Assembly (NCBI GenBank): GCA_002298335.1
Contig: DBNK01000004.1
Coordinates: forward strand, 62,001-126,000
Reading direction: 5' to 3'
Source of the DNA: Thalassolituus sp. UBA674
GTDB lineage: Bacteria > Pseudomonadota > Gammaproteobacteria > Pseudomonadales > Oceanobacteraceae
DNA length: 64,000 nucleotides
A program made the translations under genes and the position numbers. Shown here in pieces: positions 1-8,436 of this stretch; within the stretch, counting starts at the first letter, position 1, and every line of letters starts with the position of its first letter. Below the pieces are notes generated by a model. It saw nothing but the letters and a program-made list of their open reading frames with translations, searched no databases and was not told where the DNA came from.

Positions 1-1180
1 GGCCGGTTGCCTGAGTCATGGACTCCATGGCTTCCTGAGTGACGCTGACGATACTGCCGACCTGTGAGCTGATTTCTCCGGTGGAGTTGTGGGTGCGTTC
101 CGCCAGCCCCCGGACTTCATCAGCCACCACGGCAAAGCCACGGCCGTGCTCACCGGCACGGGCTGCTTCAATCGCCGCATTCAGAGCCAGCAGGTTGGTC
201 TGCTCAGCCACCGACTGAATCACCTCCACAATACTGGTAATTTCTTCACTGCGGCGGGTCAGTTCTTCAATTTTGGCCGCGGCGCCGGACAGCATCTTCG
301 AGACGGCCGCCATATCTTTATTCGAGCGCGACATGACCTCTCCGGTCTGAGAAACACGCTCGCCGACCTGAGACGCATCCTCCGCGACTTTCACCGAACG
401 GTCAGCGTTCTCATTCAGTTGCTGTTTGAATTTTGCCATGCCGTCAAAAAGCGTATTTGCATGACGGGTCTGTTCCTGCATGCTGTCAGCCGTCTGACGC
501 GCTTTCGCCGAGATATCAGAGCTGTCCTGATTCACTTTCACCAGGGAATGGCTGAGTGATTCGAGCAGATTGCGGACGCGCTCAGATACGCTTTCAGCTT
601 TACGACGTTCGGATTCCAGATCTGCAAAGCTCAGCATCTTGGTCACTTCGATAATCAGTGCCAGCAGACATATCGCGAACGTCGCCAGGACAGACGCAGC
701 AGACAGCATGATGTAGTGGCCTTCCTCACTCAGCAACAGGGTTTTATCCGGCTGCAGAAAGGCAATCGCTAACAGGGAGAAAAGGGTCGCACCTGCCCAG
801 GCAGCGCCAGCCCAGACGCCGTTCATTAATACTGCGGTGAGCGGCATCACCATAAATCCGGGCAGGATGTAACTTTCAATGCCTCCATCCAGCCAGCTGA
901 TCCAGAGCAGGTAAGACAGGAAACCAAAGCCCTGGACGGTCGCCGCACCATAGACGGAACCGGATAACTTCAGCAATGTAACAGCGCAGGTGCCCATGAT
1001 GACGAAATACACATGTGGCTGAATCCAGCCGTCGAGTCCGAGAAAGACCTGCAGCATCCAGAATGTAAGACCAGCCATAATCGACAGGAAGGATGATCCG
1101 ATAATGACACGCACCTGCAGAAGTTTGGCCGGATCCGTTGGTTTGGGGGTTGGTGCAAAGGCATCCAGTAAAGCGAGCAT
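1..1180 (-). CDS. Methyl-accepting chemotaxis protein, C-terminus cut by the window edge
   Basis: Chemoreceptor that would signal through CheW/CheA to the flagellar motor. Reading from the ATG at 1180, about 393 codons are open to the window edge. The first ~190 residues hold roughly six hydrophobic segments with short loops and no sizeable periplasmic ligand domain. These are followed by a long helical cytoplasmic part carrying the conserved hairpin-tip signature (AAIEAARAGEHGRGFAVVAD, then EVRGLAER). The start was chosen because it is the first ATG in this frame and has an AGG about 8 bases upstream. The polytopic, loop-poor sensor suggests detection of a membrane or energy-linked signal, which is inference. 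It lies downstream of rnhB on the same strand but is separated by 93 bases and probably has its own promoter. The family call is very secure; the ligand is unknown. Confidence 0.93.
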   Translation of the reverse strand, partial: MLALLDAFAPTPKPTDPAKLLQVRVIIGSSFLSIMAGLTFWMLQVFLGLDGWIQPHVYFVIMGTCAVTLLKLSGSVYGAATVQGFGFLSYLLWISWLDGGIESYILPGFMVMPLTAVLMNGVWAGAAWAGATLFSLLAIAFLQPDKTLLLSEEGHYIMLSAASVLATFAICLLALIIEVTKMLSFADLESERRKAESVSERVRNLLESLSHSLVKVNQDSSDISAKARQTADSMQEQTRHANTLFDGMAKFKQQLNENADRSVKVAEDASQVGERVSQTGEVMSRSNKDMAAVSKMLSGAAAKIEELTRRSEEITSIVEVIQSVAEQTNLLALNAAIEAARAGEHGRGFAVVADEVRGLAERTHNSTGEISSQVGSIVSVTQEAMESMTQATG

Positions 1181-1273
1181 ATGAAATACCTGTTTTGGGT
1201 TCATACACTCAGTCTAGCCAAGGCCGGATTAATTGCCTGCGTCAGAACAGAATCAGCGTCGTCGTTCTGTGTC

Positions 1274-1891
1274 TTACTGTGCGGAATCTGTAAGCAAGGC
1301 CCGGACCGGGGCATAACTGCGCCGGTGCACCGGGCAAGGACCCAGCTGCTGCAGAGCTTCAAGATGTTGCGCTGTGCCATACCCCTTATGCTTTGCGAAG
1401 CCGTAGCCCGGGTATTCAGCATCCAGCAGCAGCATTTCCCGGTCTCGCTGGACCTTTGCCAGTACAGAGGCTGCTGCGATTGAGGCTACCAGGGAATCCC
1501 CTTTGACAATGGCGGTTGCCGGAATTGTCAGCGCTGGCAGACGGTTACCGTCAATCAGGGCATGGTCACAAGCCAGCGTCAACCCGGCGACCGCCCTGCT
1601 CATGGCCAGCATCCGCGCCTTCAGAATATTGATGCGGTCAATTTCTTCGACAGTGGCGCGGGCAATGGCAAAGCCAAGCGCCTGCTCTCGGATCACATCA
1701 AACAGGTACTCACGCTTTTTTTCAGACAGTTTTTTGGAATCCGTCAGGCCGGGAATGGGCCGGGAGGGATCAAGAATCACCGCCGCCGCCAGCACGTCAC
1801 CGCATAAGGGGCCCGCTCCGGCTTCGTCCACACCACAATAAACAATGCCATCATCAATCAGCTGCTGCTCAGCCAGAAGACGTTCGCTCAT
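1274..1891 (-). CDS. rnhB: Ribonuclease HII
   Basis: Cleaves the RNA strand of RNA-DNA hybrids and starts removal of single ribonucleotides misincorporated in DNA. The 205-residue length is normal. The first catalytic pair is visible as Asp22-Glu23 in GVDEAG, and a further Asp lies in the LIDGNRLP segment. One oddity is that the family's GRG substrate-recognition triad after the catalytic pair is here Gly-Ala-Gly (residues 25-27, GAGPLCG); the codon GCG is unambiguous. The ATG overlaps the lpxB stop by four bases (ATGA), so translation is probably coupled. It is the last gene of the lpx operon, the usual place for rnhB next to lpxB. Confidence 0.95.
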   Translation of the reverse strand: MSERLLAEQQLIDDGIVYCGVDEAGAGPLCGDVLAAAVILDPSRPIPGLTDSKKLSEKKREYLFDVIREQALGFAIARATVEEIDRINILKARMLAMSRAVAGLTLACDHALIDGNRLPALTIPATAIVKGDSLVASIAAASVLAKVQRDREMLLLDAEYPGYGFAKHKGYGTAQHLEALQQLGPCPVHRRSYAPVRALLTDSAQ

Positions 1892-3027
1892 TTTGTTGAT
1901 GGGTTCAGCAGTTCTGCGATGGCCTCTGCCGCTTCTTCATCGGCATTACGCTTCAGCTGACGGTGAATAAACCCGAACGTCTGCTGCAGCTGATTCACCG
2001 TATCTTTGTCATCGAGACGTTTGAGGATCGCACTGATGAGGTTGGTGACCGTGGCCTTGTCCTGAATCAGTTCAGGTACCACTTCGCGCCCGGCCAGCAG
2101 GTTCGGTAGCGAGATAAATTCCTGCGTTACCAGACGCTTCATGATAGCAAAGGTCAACGGTGCCAGTATGTAGCTGACCACCATGGGCCGCTTGAGCAGC
2201 ATGGCTTCCAGCGTTGCCGTACCCGATGCCAGCAGGATCACATCGGACGCAGCCATACAGGTCTGCGACTGCCCAAGCACTATGCTCACCGGCAGGTCAC
2301 TGTAGTCCTGCAGTACGGCCTCCATCTGCTGGCGGCGCTCAACACTGGCGGCAGGGATCACAAACTGCAGGTCCGGCTTATGTTTCAGCAGCTCACGCGC
2401 GGTATCCAGAAACAGATGCCCGAGCTTGCTCACCTCGCTGCTGCGGCTGCCCGGCATCAGGCACACCAGAGGGCGCTGCAGATCCAGACCCAGCTTCTCA
2501 CGGGCCGGTTTTTTCGGGGTTTCCAGAGGAATGCTGTCAGCCAGATGATGGCCAACCAGATGCACGGGAACGCTGTGGTTTTCATAAAACCGGGCTTCAA
2601 ACGGAAACAGCGTTAACATCAGGTCAACGGCTTTTTCAATTTTGAACACCCGCTTCTGACGCCAGGCCCAGACCGAGGGGCTGACGTAATGCACGGTTTT
2701 GATCCCCGCCTGACGCAGCTTCTGCTCCAGTGTGAGATTGAAATCCGGTGCATCAATACCGATAAACACATCCGGCGGATCACGGCGCCAGCGTTTGATC
2801 AGGTCCCGGCGGACTTTCAGCAGCTCAAACAGGCGGCCAAGTACTTCAACCAGCCCCATCACCGCCAGACGTTCCATAGGCACAAAACTGACCATGCCCT
2901 GGGCCTGCATCAGAGGTCCACCGATCCCCTCAAACGTGGCATTGGGGTAGCGTTTTTTCAGGGAGCGGATCAGACCCGCGCCCAGCATGTCGCCCGAGGT
3001 TTCCCCCGCTACCAGTGCAATGCGCAT
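1888..3027 (-). CDS. lpxB: Lipid-A-disaccharide synthase LpxB
   Basis: Joins UDP-2,3-diacylglucosamine and lipid X to give the tetra-acyl disaccharide of lipid A, acting at the inner face of the cytoplasmic membrane. The 379 residues match the usual LpxB length. Family marks include the N-terminal VAGETSGDMLGA loop, the IGIDAPDFN segment near residue 90, and the PGSRSSEVSKL motif near residue 195, typical of this GT19 glycosyltransferase. It starts one base after the lpxA stop and overlaps rnhB by four bases, so lpxA-lpxB-rnhB are co-translated. Nothing unusual was seen. Confidence 0.97.
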   Translation of the reverse strand: MRIALVAGETSGDMLGAGLIRSLKKRYPNATFEGIGGPLMQAQGMVSFVPMERLAVMGLVEVLGRLFELLKVRRDLIKRWRRDPPDVFIGIDAPDFNLTLEQKLRQAGIKTVHYVSPSVWAWRQKRVFKIEKAVDLMLTLFPFEARFYENHSVPVHLVGHHLADSIPLETPKKPAREKLGLDLQRPLVCLMPGSRSSEVSKLGHLFLDTARELLKHKPDLQFVIPAASVERRQQMEAVLQDYSDLPVSIVLGQSQTCMAASDVILLASGTATLEAMLLKRPMVVSYILAPLTFAIMKRLVTQEFISLPNLLAGREVVPELIQDKATVTNLISAILKRLDDKDTVNQLQQTFGFIHRQLKRNADEEAAEAIAELLNPSTK

Positions 3028-3028
3028 A

Positions 3029-3799
3029 TCAGCGGATGATGCCGCGGGAGGCTGCTTTGATGCTCTCGATGAGAACGGCGAGTGTGCCTTCCGGGTCTGG
3101 CTGAGCTTCGAGCTCGGTCAGCGCCTCTGCCAGTGTCAGGTTCTGGCGGTACAGGGTTTTGTAGGCATTACGCAGGGCTTTGATGCTCTCTGCTGAAAAA
3201 CCACGACGCTTCAGACCTTCACTGTTCATACCGTGCGGTGTTGCCGGGTAGCCCTGTGACATGACGTAGGCCGGAATATCCTTCAGCACCACAGTACCGG
3301 CGCCGCACATGGCGTGAGCACCGATCTGGCAGAACTGGTGCACCTGGGTGGAACCACCGAGAATGGCGTAATCGCCGACTTTCACATGTCCGGCAAGGTT
3401 GGTGTCGTTGGCGAAAATACCGTTGTCACCGATCACGCAGTCGTGCGCGACGTGAACATTCACCATAAAGAGGTTACCGCTGCCGACCAGTGTAGTGCCG
3501 TTATCCTGAACCGTGCCACGGTGAAAGGTACAGGCTTCGCGGATCACGTTGTTGTCACCGATGACCAGGGTGGTTGGTTCACCGGCGTACTTTTTGTCCT
3601 GACATTCCTCACCGATGCTGGCGAATTGGAAAATACGGTTATTTTTGCCGATGGTGGTTGGCCCGCGGACAACGACGTGGGGGCCAATAACGGTGCCTTC
3701 GCCGATGGTGACGTCCGGACCTATGATGGAAAATGGCCCGATCTCAACCGAGTCCGCAATCCTGGCCGATGGATCAACAATCGCCCGGGAATCAATCAT
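3029..3799 (-). CDS. lpxA: UDP-N-acetylglucosamine O-acyltransferase LpxA
   Basis: First enzyme of lipid A synthesis: transfers a 3-hydroxyacyl chain from ACP to UDP-GlcNAc. The 256-residue protein is built of hexapeptide repeats (IGPDVTIGEGTVIGP and onward) forming a left-handed beta helix. The catalytic His is in the VNVHVAHDCVIGD segment near residue 120. A C-terminal helical part of about 70 residues follows from RRGFSAESIKALR. It overlaps fabZ by four bases (stop/start ATGA) and directly precedes lpxB, the conserved gamma-proteobacterial order lpxD-fabZ-lpxA-lpxB. Acyl-chain length preference cannot be read with confidence from the sequence. Confidence 0.97.
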   Translation of the reverse strand: MIDSRAIVDPSARIADSVEIGPFSIIGPDVTIGEGTVIGPHVVVRGPTTIGKNNRIFQFASIGEECQDKKYAGEPTTLVIGDNNVIREACTFHRGTVQDNGTTLVGSGNLFMVNVHVAHDCVIGDNGIFANDTNLAGHVKVGDYAILGGSTQVHQFCQIGAHAMCGAGTVVLKDIPAYVMSQGYPATPHGMNSEGLKRRGFSAESIKALRNAYKTLYRQNLTLAEALTELEAQPDPEGTLAVLIESIKAASRGIIR

Positions 3800-4266
3800 A
3801 ACTGCTCCTGTTTTTTTGCTACGCAGGTCACTTCGGCACTGCAGACCAGTTCACCATCCACTGTGGCATGGCATTCGGCTTTCCAGAAGCCACGGCGGTG
3901 GCTCACATGGCGGGCATGCAGCACCAGCTGATCTCCCGGAATCACCACCCGCTTGAAACGCACGTTATCGAGTCCGGCGAGGTAAAAATGCGGGGTTTCC
4001 TCGTCTTTAATCTCATGTTCCATCAAGCGTATCCAGAGATAACCTGACGCCTGTGCCAGCGCTTCCAGGGTCAGCACTCCCGGCATCACCGGATTCCCGG
4101 GGAAATGGCCGTTAAAGAAGTTCTCATTCGCCGTCACATTCTTGATCGCCGTGACACGCGGACTTTCTTCGTGCTCCAGCTCGAGACTGGTGATGCGGTC
4201 AAGTAACAGGAAGGGGTAACGATGCGGCATCACCCTCAGAATGCCGCTGAAGTCATCACTCAGCAT
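3796..4266 (-). CDS. fabZ: 3-hydroxyacyl-ACP dehydratase FabZ
   Basis: Dehydrates 3-hydroxyacyl-ACP in fatty-acid elongation and competes with LpxA/LpxD for hydroxyacyl-ACP, which is why it sits between them. The 156-residue hot-dog-fold protein shows the PHRYPFLLLDR opening and the active-site loop GHFPGNPVMPGVL with its catalytic His (residue 74), followed by the catalytic Glu in TLEALAQ. It ends inside the lpxA start (four-base overlap) and begins three bases after lpxD. Length and motifs are ordinary. Confidence 0.97.
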   Translation of the reverse strand: MLSDDFSGILRVMPHRYPFLLLDRITSLELEHEESPRVTAIKNVTANENFFNGHFPGNPVMPGVLTLEALAQASGYLWIRLMEHEIKDEETPHFYLAGLDNVRFKRVVIPGDQLVLHARHVSHRRGFWKAECHATVDGELVCSAEVTCVAKKQEQL

Positions 4267-4269
4267 CTT

Positions 4270-5313
4270 TCAGCCTTTCTCATCTTTTTGGGTGTCAGTC
4301 GCCTGACAGTTCTTTTCTAAGTCAGACACGCGACGGGCAAGACTGTCGAGCTGACGGAAACGGGTAGCGGATTTGCGCCATTCCTTGATGGGCATCTGCG
4401 CTGTTCCGGTTGCATAGCCACCCGGTTCACGGATGGATTTGCTGATTACACTTTTGGGCGCAACATACACCCCGTCACAGATATCCAGGTGACCTGCGAT
4501 ACCGGCGTTGCCCGCCAGCGTGCAGTGTTTGCCTAAACGGGTGCTGCCGGCAATGCCGGACTGCGCCGCTGCGGCAGTGCCTTCACCCAGCTCGACGTTA
4601 TGCGCGATCTGAATCAGGTTATCCAGAATCACGTTATCGCCGATACGGGTATCTTCAAGAGCTCCACGGTCAATACAGGTGTTGGCACCGATTTCGACGT
4701 CATTGCCAATGCGCACGCCGCCAAGCTGAGCAATTTTTTCCCAGCGTCCCTGATGCGGTGCAAAACCGAAGCCATCGGCTCCGATTACCGCGCCGGAGTG
4801 AATACGTACGCGGTCTCCCAGTGTGACGTCATGGTAGAGGGTAACATTGGCATTGAGATGACAACCTTCACCCAATACACAGAAATCACCAATCACTGTG
4901 CCTGCACCGATTTCAGTACCAGGACCAATGCTCACCTGCTCACCGATCACTACCCGTGGGCCAATACGGCAACCCGGTGCAATCTCCGCGCTGTCAGCAA
5001 CCACCGCAGAAGGATGAACACCTTCGGTGATTTTCGGGCGGTTATCGAACAGACGGGTCACCCGGGCAAAACACAGGTAGGGATCGGATGCGATCAGAGC
5101 CGCTCCGGCATAGCTCTCAGCAACATCCGCCCGCAGGATAACCGCACCGGCAGCCGTGCTGCTCAGCTGGCTCTGGTAGGAAGGATTTGCCAGAAACGAA
5201 ATGTCACCGGCGCCGGCACCCTTGAGGGTGGCGACGCCGGTTATGACCAGGTCTGCGTCCCCGCGCAGTTCAGCGCCGAGGGCCGCAGCCAGTTCAGCCA
5301 ATGTCATCTGCAT
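4270..5313 (-). CDS. lpxD: UDP-3-O-acylglucosamine N-acyltransferase LpxD
   Basis: Third lipid A step: N-acylates UDP-3-O-acyl-glucosamine from hydroxyacyl-ACP. Of 347 residues, the first ~100 form the uridine-binding domain. Hexapeptide repeats then fill ~105-310, with the catalytic His in QIAHNVELGEG near residue 240, and a helical C-terminal extension ends the protein. The ATG at 5313 is preferred over a second ATG two codons later because AGG lies about 10 bases before it. It is twelve bases downstream of skp, in the conserved bamA-skp-lpxD-fabZ order. Confidence 0.97.
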   Translation of the reverse strand: MQMTLAELAAALGAELRGDADLVITGVATLKGAGAGDISFLANPSYQSQLSSTAAGAVILRADVAESYAGAALIASDPYLCFARVTRLFDNRPKITEGVHPSAVVADSAEIAPGCRIGPRVVIGEQVSIGPGTEIGAGTVIGDFCVLGEGCHLNANVTLYHDVTLGDRVRIHSGAVIGADGFGFAPHQGRWEKIAQLGGVRIGNDVEIGANTCIDRGALEDTRIGDNVILDNLIQIAHNVELGEGTAAAAQSGIAGSTRLGKHCTLAGNAGIAGHLDICDGVYVAPKSVISKSIREPGGYATGTAQMPIKEWRKSATRFRQLDSLARRVSDLEKNCQATDTQKDEKG

Positions 5314-5325
5314 GACGCACAGACC

Positions 5326-5823
5326 TTATTTTCCGGAATTCAGCCTTTCGATCAGCAGTTTGGTGATATCTGCCTTGGGAGAGGTAAAGACCACAGCCTG
5401 AGCATTCACGACCATGTCGTAGCCTTTCTCATCGATGATTTTCTTCAGGATTTTTTCCATTTCAGGCAGCTGCTTGTTGAGGAATTCACGCTTCCACGCA
5501 TCTTCCTGTTTTTTCAGCTTGCCCACATAGAACTGATATTCCTGACCTTTCTGCTGCATGTCGTTCGACACTGTGCGGCGCTGATCAGCGCTCATGATGT
5601 CGCCTTCTTTATCCAGACGCTCTTTTGCAGAAGTCAGCTCTTTTTCGAGGCTTTTCAGCTTGTCGATATCGGCTTTGTTGTTCTGTTCAAACTCCTTCAC
5701 GCCTGCCTGAGCCGCATCGGACATAAACAGGGCGCGCTCCATATCAACCACGGCAATGTTCAGATCAGCAGCTGACACAGTATTAAATGCAAACAGGGCA
5801 GTAAGAATCACTAACCAACGCAT
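5326..5823 (-). CDS. skp: Periplasmic chaperone Skp (OmpH family)
   Basis: Periplasmic holdase for unfolded outer-membrane proteins on their way to BamA. The ATG at 5823 is chosen because it has a strong AAGGAG 7 bases upstream and opens a signal peptide (MRWLVILTALFAFNTVSA, cleaved before ADLN). A longer open frame upstream overlaps the end of bamA and lacks a ribosome site. The mature protein of about 147 residues is rich in Lys, Glu and Gln with long helices, as expected for the trimeric jellyfish-shaped chaperone. It lies between bamA and lpxD. Confidence 0.93.
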   Translation of the reverse strand: MRWLVILTALFAFNTVSAADLNIAVVDMERALFMSDAAQAGVKEFEQNNKADIDKLKSLEKELTSAKERLDKEGDIMSADQRRTVSNDMQQKGQEYQFYVGKLKKQEDAWKREFLNKQLPEMEKILKKIIDEKGYDMVVNAQAVVFTSPKADITKLLIERLNSGK

Positions 5824-5851
5824 TGTGTTCTCCTTATTTTTGAGTGGGTGG

Positions 5852-8410
5852 TCAGAATACCTGACCAAGAGTGAATTCAAATCCTTCGGTCCTGTCACCA
5901 GACTGACTGTTCAACGGGAACGAGTAAATAAAGGTTAAAGGTCCGATCGCGGTGATCCAGGTCAGACCCACACCGGTACTGTAACGGAACTCATCCAATT
6001 GTATACCTTCCTGACAGAAAGGATGCTGGGTGAAGTCCGGCACATCGGAGTCATCCGGGCGGTAACATTCGCTGGTGAAGGCATTACCCATATCCAGGAA
6101 AGCCACTGTACGGACGGAACTGCGGTCCTGCACGAAAGGTGTCGGGAAGATAAGTTCGAGGCTGTTTTCAACCAGAATATTACCGCCCAGAGAACGTTCA
6201 CGCTCGAGGAAGTACGGCGCGGTATTCACCGAGCCTGAACCACCTGTGCTGTAAACAGGGACATAATCGTTCGGGTTGGCTACCGCACTGGCACCACCAT
6301 CCGCATCTTTGATGTAAATAACAGACGGCGCACTCTGATCGGTCAGCAGACGACCAAGTTCATCTGTTTCATACAGAATGTTGCCGTTATCATCGGTGCT
6401 GGCCAGGTCAACCACAGCGTACTCAGGCAGACCTTTCACGCCCAGGCTGTTGGTCTGGTAGCCACGCACAGAGCCGATACCACCGGCACGGAAGTTCTTG
6501 AAGAACGGCAGGCGGTCGATGTCGCCATAACCATCACCATAACCGAGATCCGTACGCAGGCGGACAGACCACTCATCGTAAATCGGGAAATAATAGTTCG
6601 AGGTATAGAAGGCTTTGTAGTACGTCAGGTCGCTGGCCGGAATCGAGGTTGTGACGTTCACCCGGTGCTCCATACCCGCCGTCGGGAACAGACCGCGGTT
6701 GAGAGAGGAGTAACGCCAGGTCACACCGACCGAGTACTCATCGTACTGACTGCCCTGCTCATCCACAAAATCGACAATCTCAGCCGGTACGGTAGAGCCC
6801 AGGAACATCTCAGTGTCTGCCAGACCGAAGGTGAACGACAGACGCGAACGGCGGGAAATCGGATAACCGAAGGTCACGTTACCGCCATAGGTGTTGGTCT
6901 GATAATCACTGACCGTATTCAGGCGCTCAAAATCCGTTTCACGGTAATAGAAGTTGAAGCCTCGGCTGACACCGTCAATGGTGTAATACGGGTTCAGGTA
7001 GGACACATCATAGGAACGTGTGGTGCTGGTACGCTGCACACTCACCGACATACGGTTACCACTACCGGCAAAGTTGTTCTGGCTGACACTGGCACCGAGG
7101 ATGGTCCCGGAACCGGCGGCGTAACCGACGTTGAAGTTCAGGCTGCCGCTGAGCTGCTCTTCAACGCTGTAATCAACATCAATCATGTCGTCAGAACCCG
7201 GCACCAGTGGCGTTTCAACGTTCACACTTTTGAAGAAGCCCAGCTGGTTCAGACGGCTTTTACCGGCTTCAATCTTATCGGTGGAAGCCCAGCCACCTTC
7301 CATCTGTACCATCTCACGGCGCAGGACTTCATCCAGGGTATTGTCGTTACCACTGAAGTTGACGTTACGGACGTAGGTACGCTTACCGGGTTCGACGAAA
7401 AAGGTCAGATCGACTTCCAGATTTTTGTCATCAATCTGCGGAATGCCGTTTACCTTGGCGAAGGTATAACCCTCATTCCCCAGACGCTTGGTCATCAGAT
7501 CACTGGTCAGGGTTACCAGACGGCGGGAGAAAACATCGCCGCTCTTGATCATATAAAGACGGGTCAGCTCATCAGCATCAACAACCAGCTCACCGGCCAC
7601 CGACATATCGCGGATTTTATAGACTTCGCCTTCGGTGACATTAATCGTGATATATACACCCTTCTTATCCGGTGAAACGGATACCTGGGTGGACTCGATA
7701 TTGAAACGGATATGACCCCGGTCCAGATAATAAGAGCGCAGGGTTTCGAGGTCACCGGAGAGCTTCTCACGGCTGTATTTGTTGTCGCTGGAATACCAGG
7801 ACCAGAAGTTGGTGCTGTCCAGCGACAGCTGACTCAGCAGTTCTTCATCAGAGAAGGCATTGTTACCGATGATGTTGATATGGCGGATGGTGGCGACGTT
7901 GCCTTCATCCACATCAATTTTCAGTGCAACCCGGTTACGTGGCAGGGCCTGAACCTCGGTTTCAATGTGAGCATCATAACGGCCCTGAGCGACGTACTGA
8001 CGCTCCAGCTCCAGAGCGATACGGTCGAGCGTAGCGCGCTTGAATACGTCCCCTTCTGACAGACCGCTCTGTTTCAGGCCTTCGAACAGGGCTTCATCGG
8101 CAATGGCTTTGTTGCCATCGATTTCAATACTGGTGATGGTTGGCAGCTCAACCAGTTGCAGGATCAGGACATTGCCGTCACGGTAGAGTTTGATGTCATC
8201 AAAGAAGCCTTCACTGAACAGACGGCGGCTGGCGTCGGCTAGGCGCACCTCATCGACCTCATCACCGACACTGATCGGAAAGGCACCGAATACCGAACCT
8301 GCTGACACCCTCTGCAGGCCCTCCAGACGGATATCTTCGACAACGAAAGAGGACGCATGAACAGAAGCTGCAAACAGAACAGAGAGCAGCGTAACCAGCA
8401 AAAAACGCAT
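5852..8410 (-). CDS. bamA: Outer-membrane protein assembly factor BamA
   Basis: Central beta-barrel of the BAM complex, inserting outer-membrane proteins. The 852 residues comprise a signal peptide (MRFLLVTLLSVLFAASVHA), five POTRA domains (to about residue 425) and a C-terminal 16-strand barrel ending in Phe. The ATG at 8410 is taken because it opens the signal peptide; an in-frame TTG at 8431 would add seven residues and cannot be excluded. The barrel loop with the Omp85 VRGF signature reads VRGYQ here. The segment from it to the next barrel strand (LGGN) is about 94 residues, roughly twice the E. coli length as remembered. It lies 26 bases after rseP and upstream of skp. Confidence 0.97.
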   Translation of the reverse strand: MRFLLVTLLSVLFAASVHASSFVVEDIRLEGLQRVSAGSVFGAFPISVGDEVDEVRLADASRRLFSEGFFDDIKLYRDGNVLILQLVELPTITSIEIDGNKAIADEALFEGLKQSGLSEGDVFKRATLDRIALELERQYVAQGRYDAHIETEVQALPRNRVALKIDVDEGNVATIRHINIIGNNAFSDEELLSQLSLDSTNFWSWYSSDNKYSREKLSGDLETLRSYYLDRGHIRFNIESTQVSVSPDKKGVYITINVTEGEVYKIRDMSVAGELVVDADELTRLYMIKSGDVFSRRLVTLTSDLMTKRLGNEGYTFAKVNGIPQIDDKNLEVDLTFFVEPGKRTYVRNVNFSGNDNTLDEVLRREMVQMEGGWASTDKIEAGKSRLNQLGFFKSVNVETPLVPGSDDMIDVDYSVEEQLSGSLNFNVGYAAGSGTILGASVSQNNFAGSGNRMSVSVQRTSTTRSYDVSYLNPYYTIDGVSRGFNFYYRETDFERLNTVSDYQTNTYGGNVTFGYPISRRSRLSFTFGLADTEMFLGSTVPAEIVDFVDEQGSQYDEYSVGVTWRYSSLNRGLFPTAGMEHRVNVTTSIPASDLTYYKAFYTSNYYFPIYDEWSVRLRTDLGYGDGYGDIDRLPFFKNFRAGGIGSVRGYQTNSLGVKGLPEYAVVDLASTDDNGNILYETDELGRLLTDQSAPSVIYIKDADGGASAVANPNDYVPVYSTGGSGSVNTAPYFLERERSLGGNILVENSLELIFPTPFVQDRSSVRTVAFLDMGNAFTSECYRPDDSDVPDFTQHPFCQEGIQLDEFRYSTGVGLTWITAIGPLTFIYSFPLNSQSGDRTEGFEFTLGQVF

Positions 8411-8436
8411 GTACCGCAAATCCAGTGACAACCGCC

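Noticed and set aside
4600..5775. Plus-strand frame of 391 codons across lpxD and skp
   Set aside because: It spans two well-supported minus-strand genes and looks like no known protein.
6665..7675. Long open frame on the plus strand (336 codons) opposite bamA
   Set aside because: It is antisense to the conserved bamA coding region, its product has no recognisable domains, and long opposite-strand frames arise from the codon bias of bamA.
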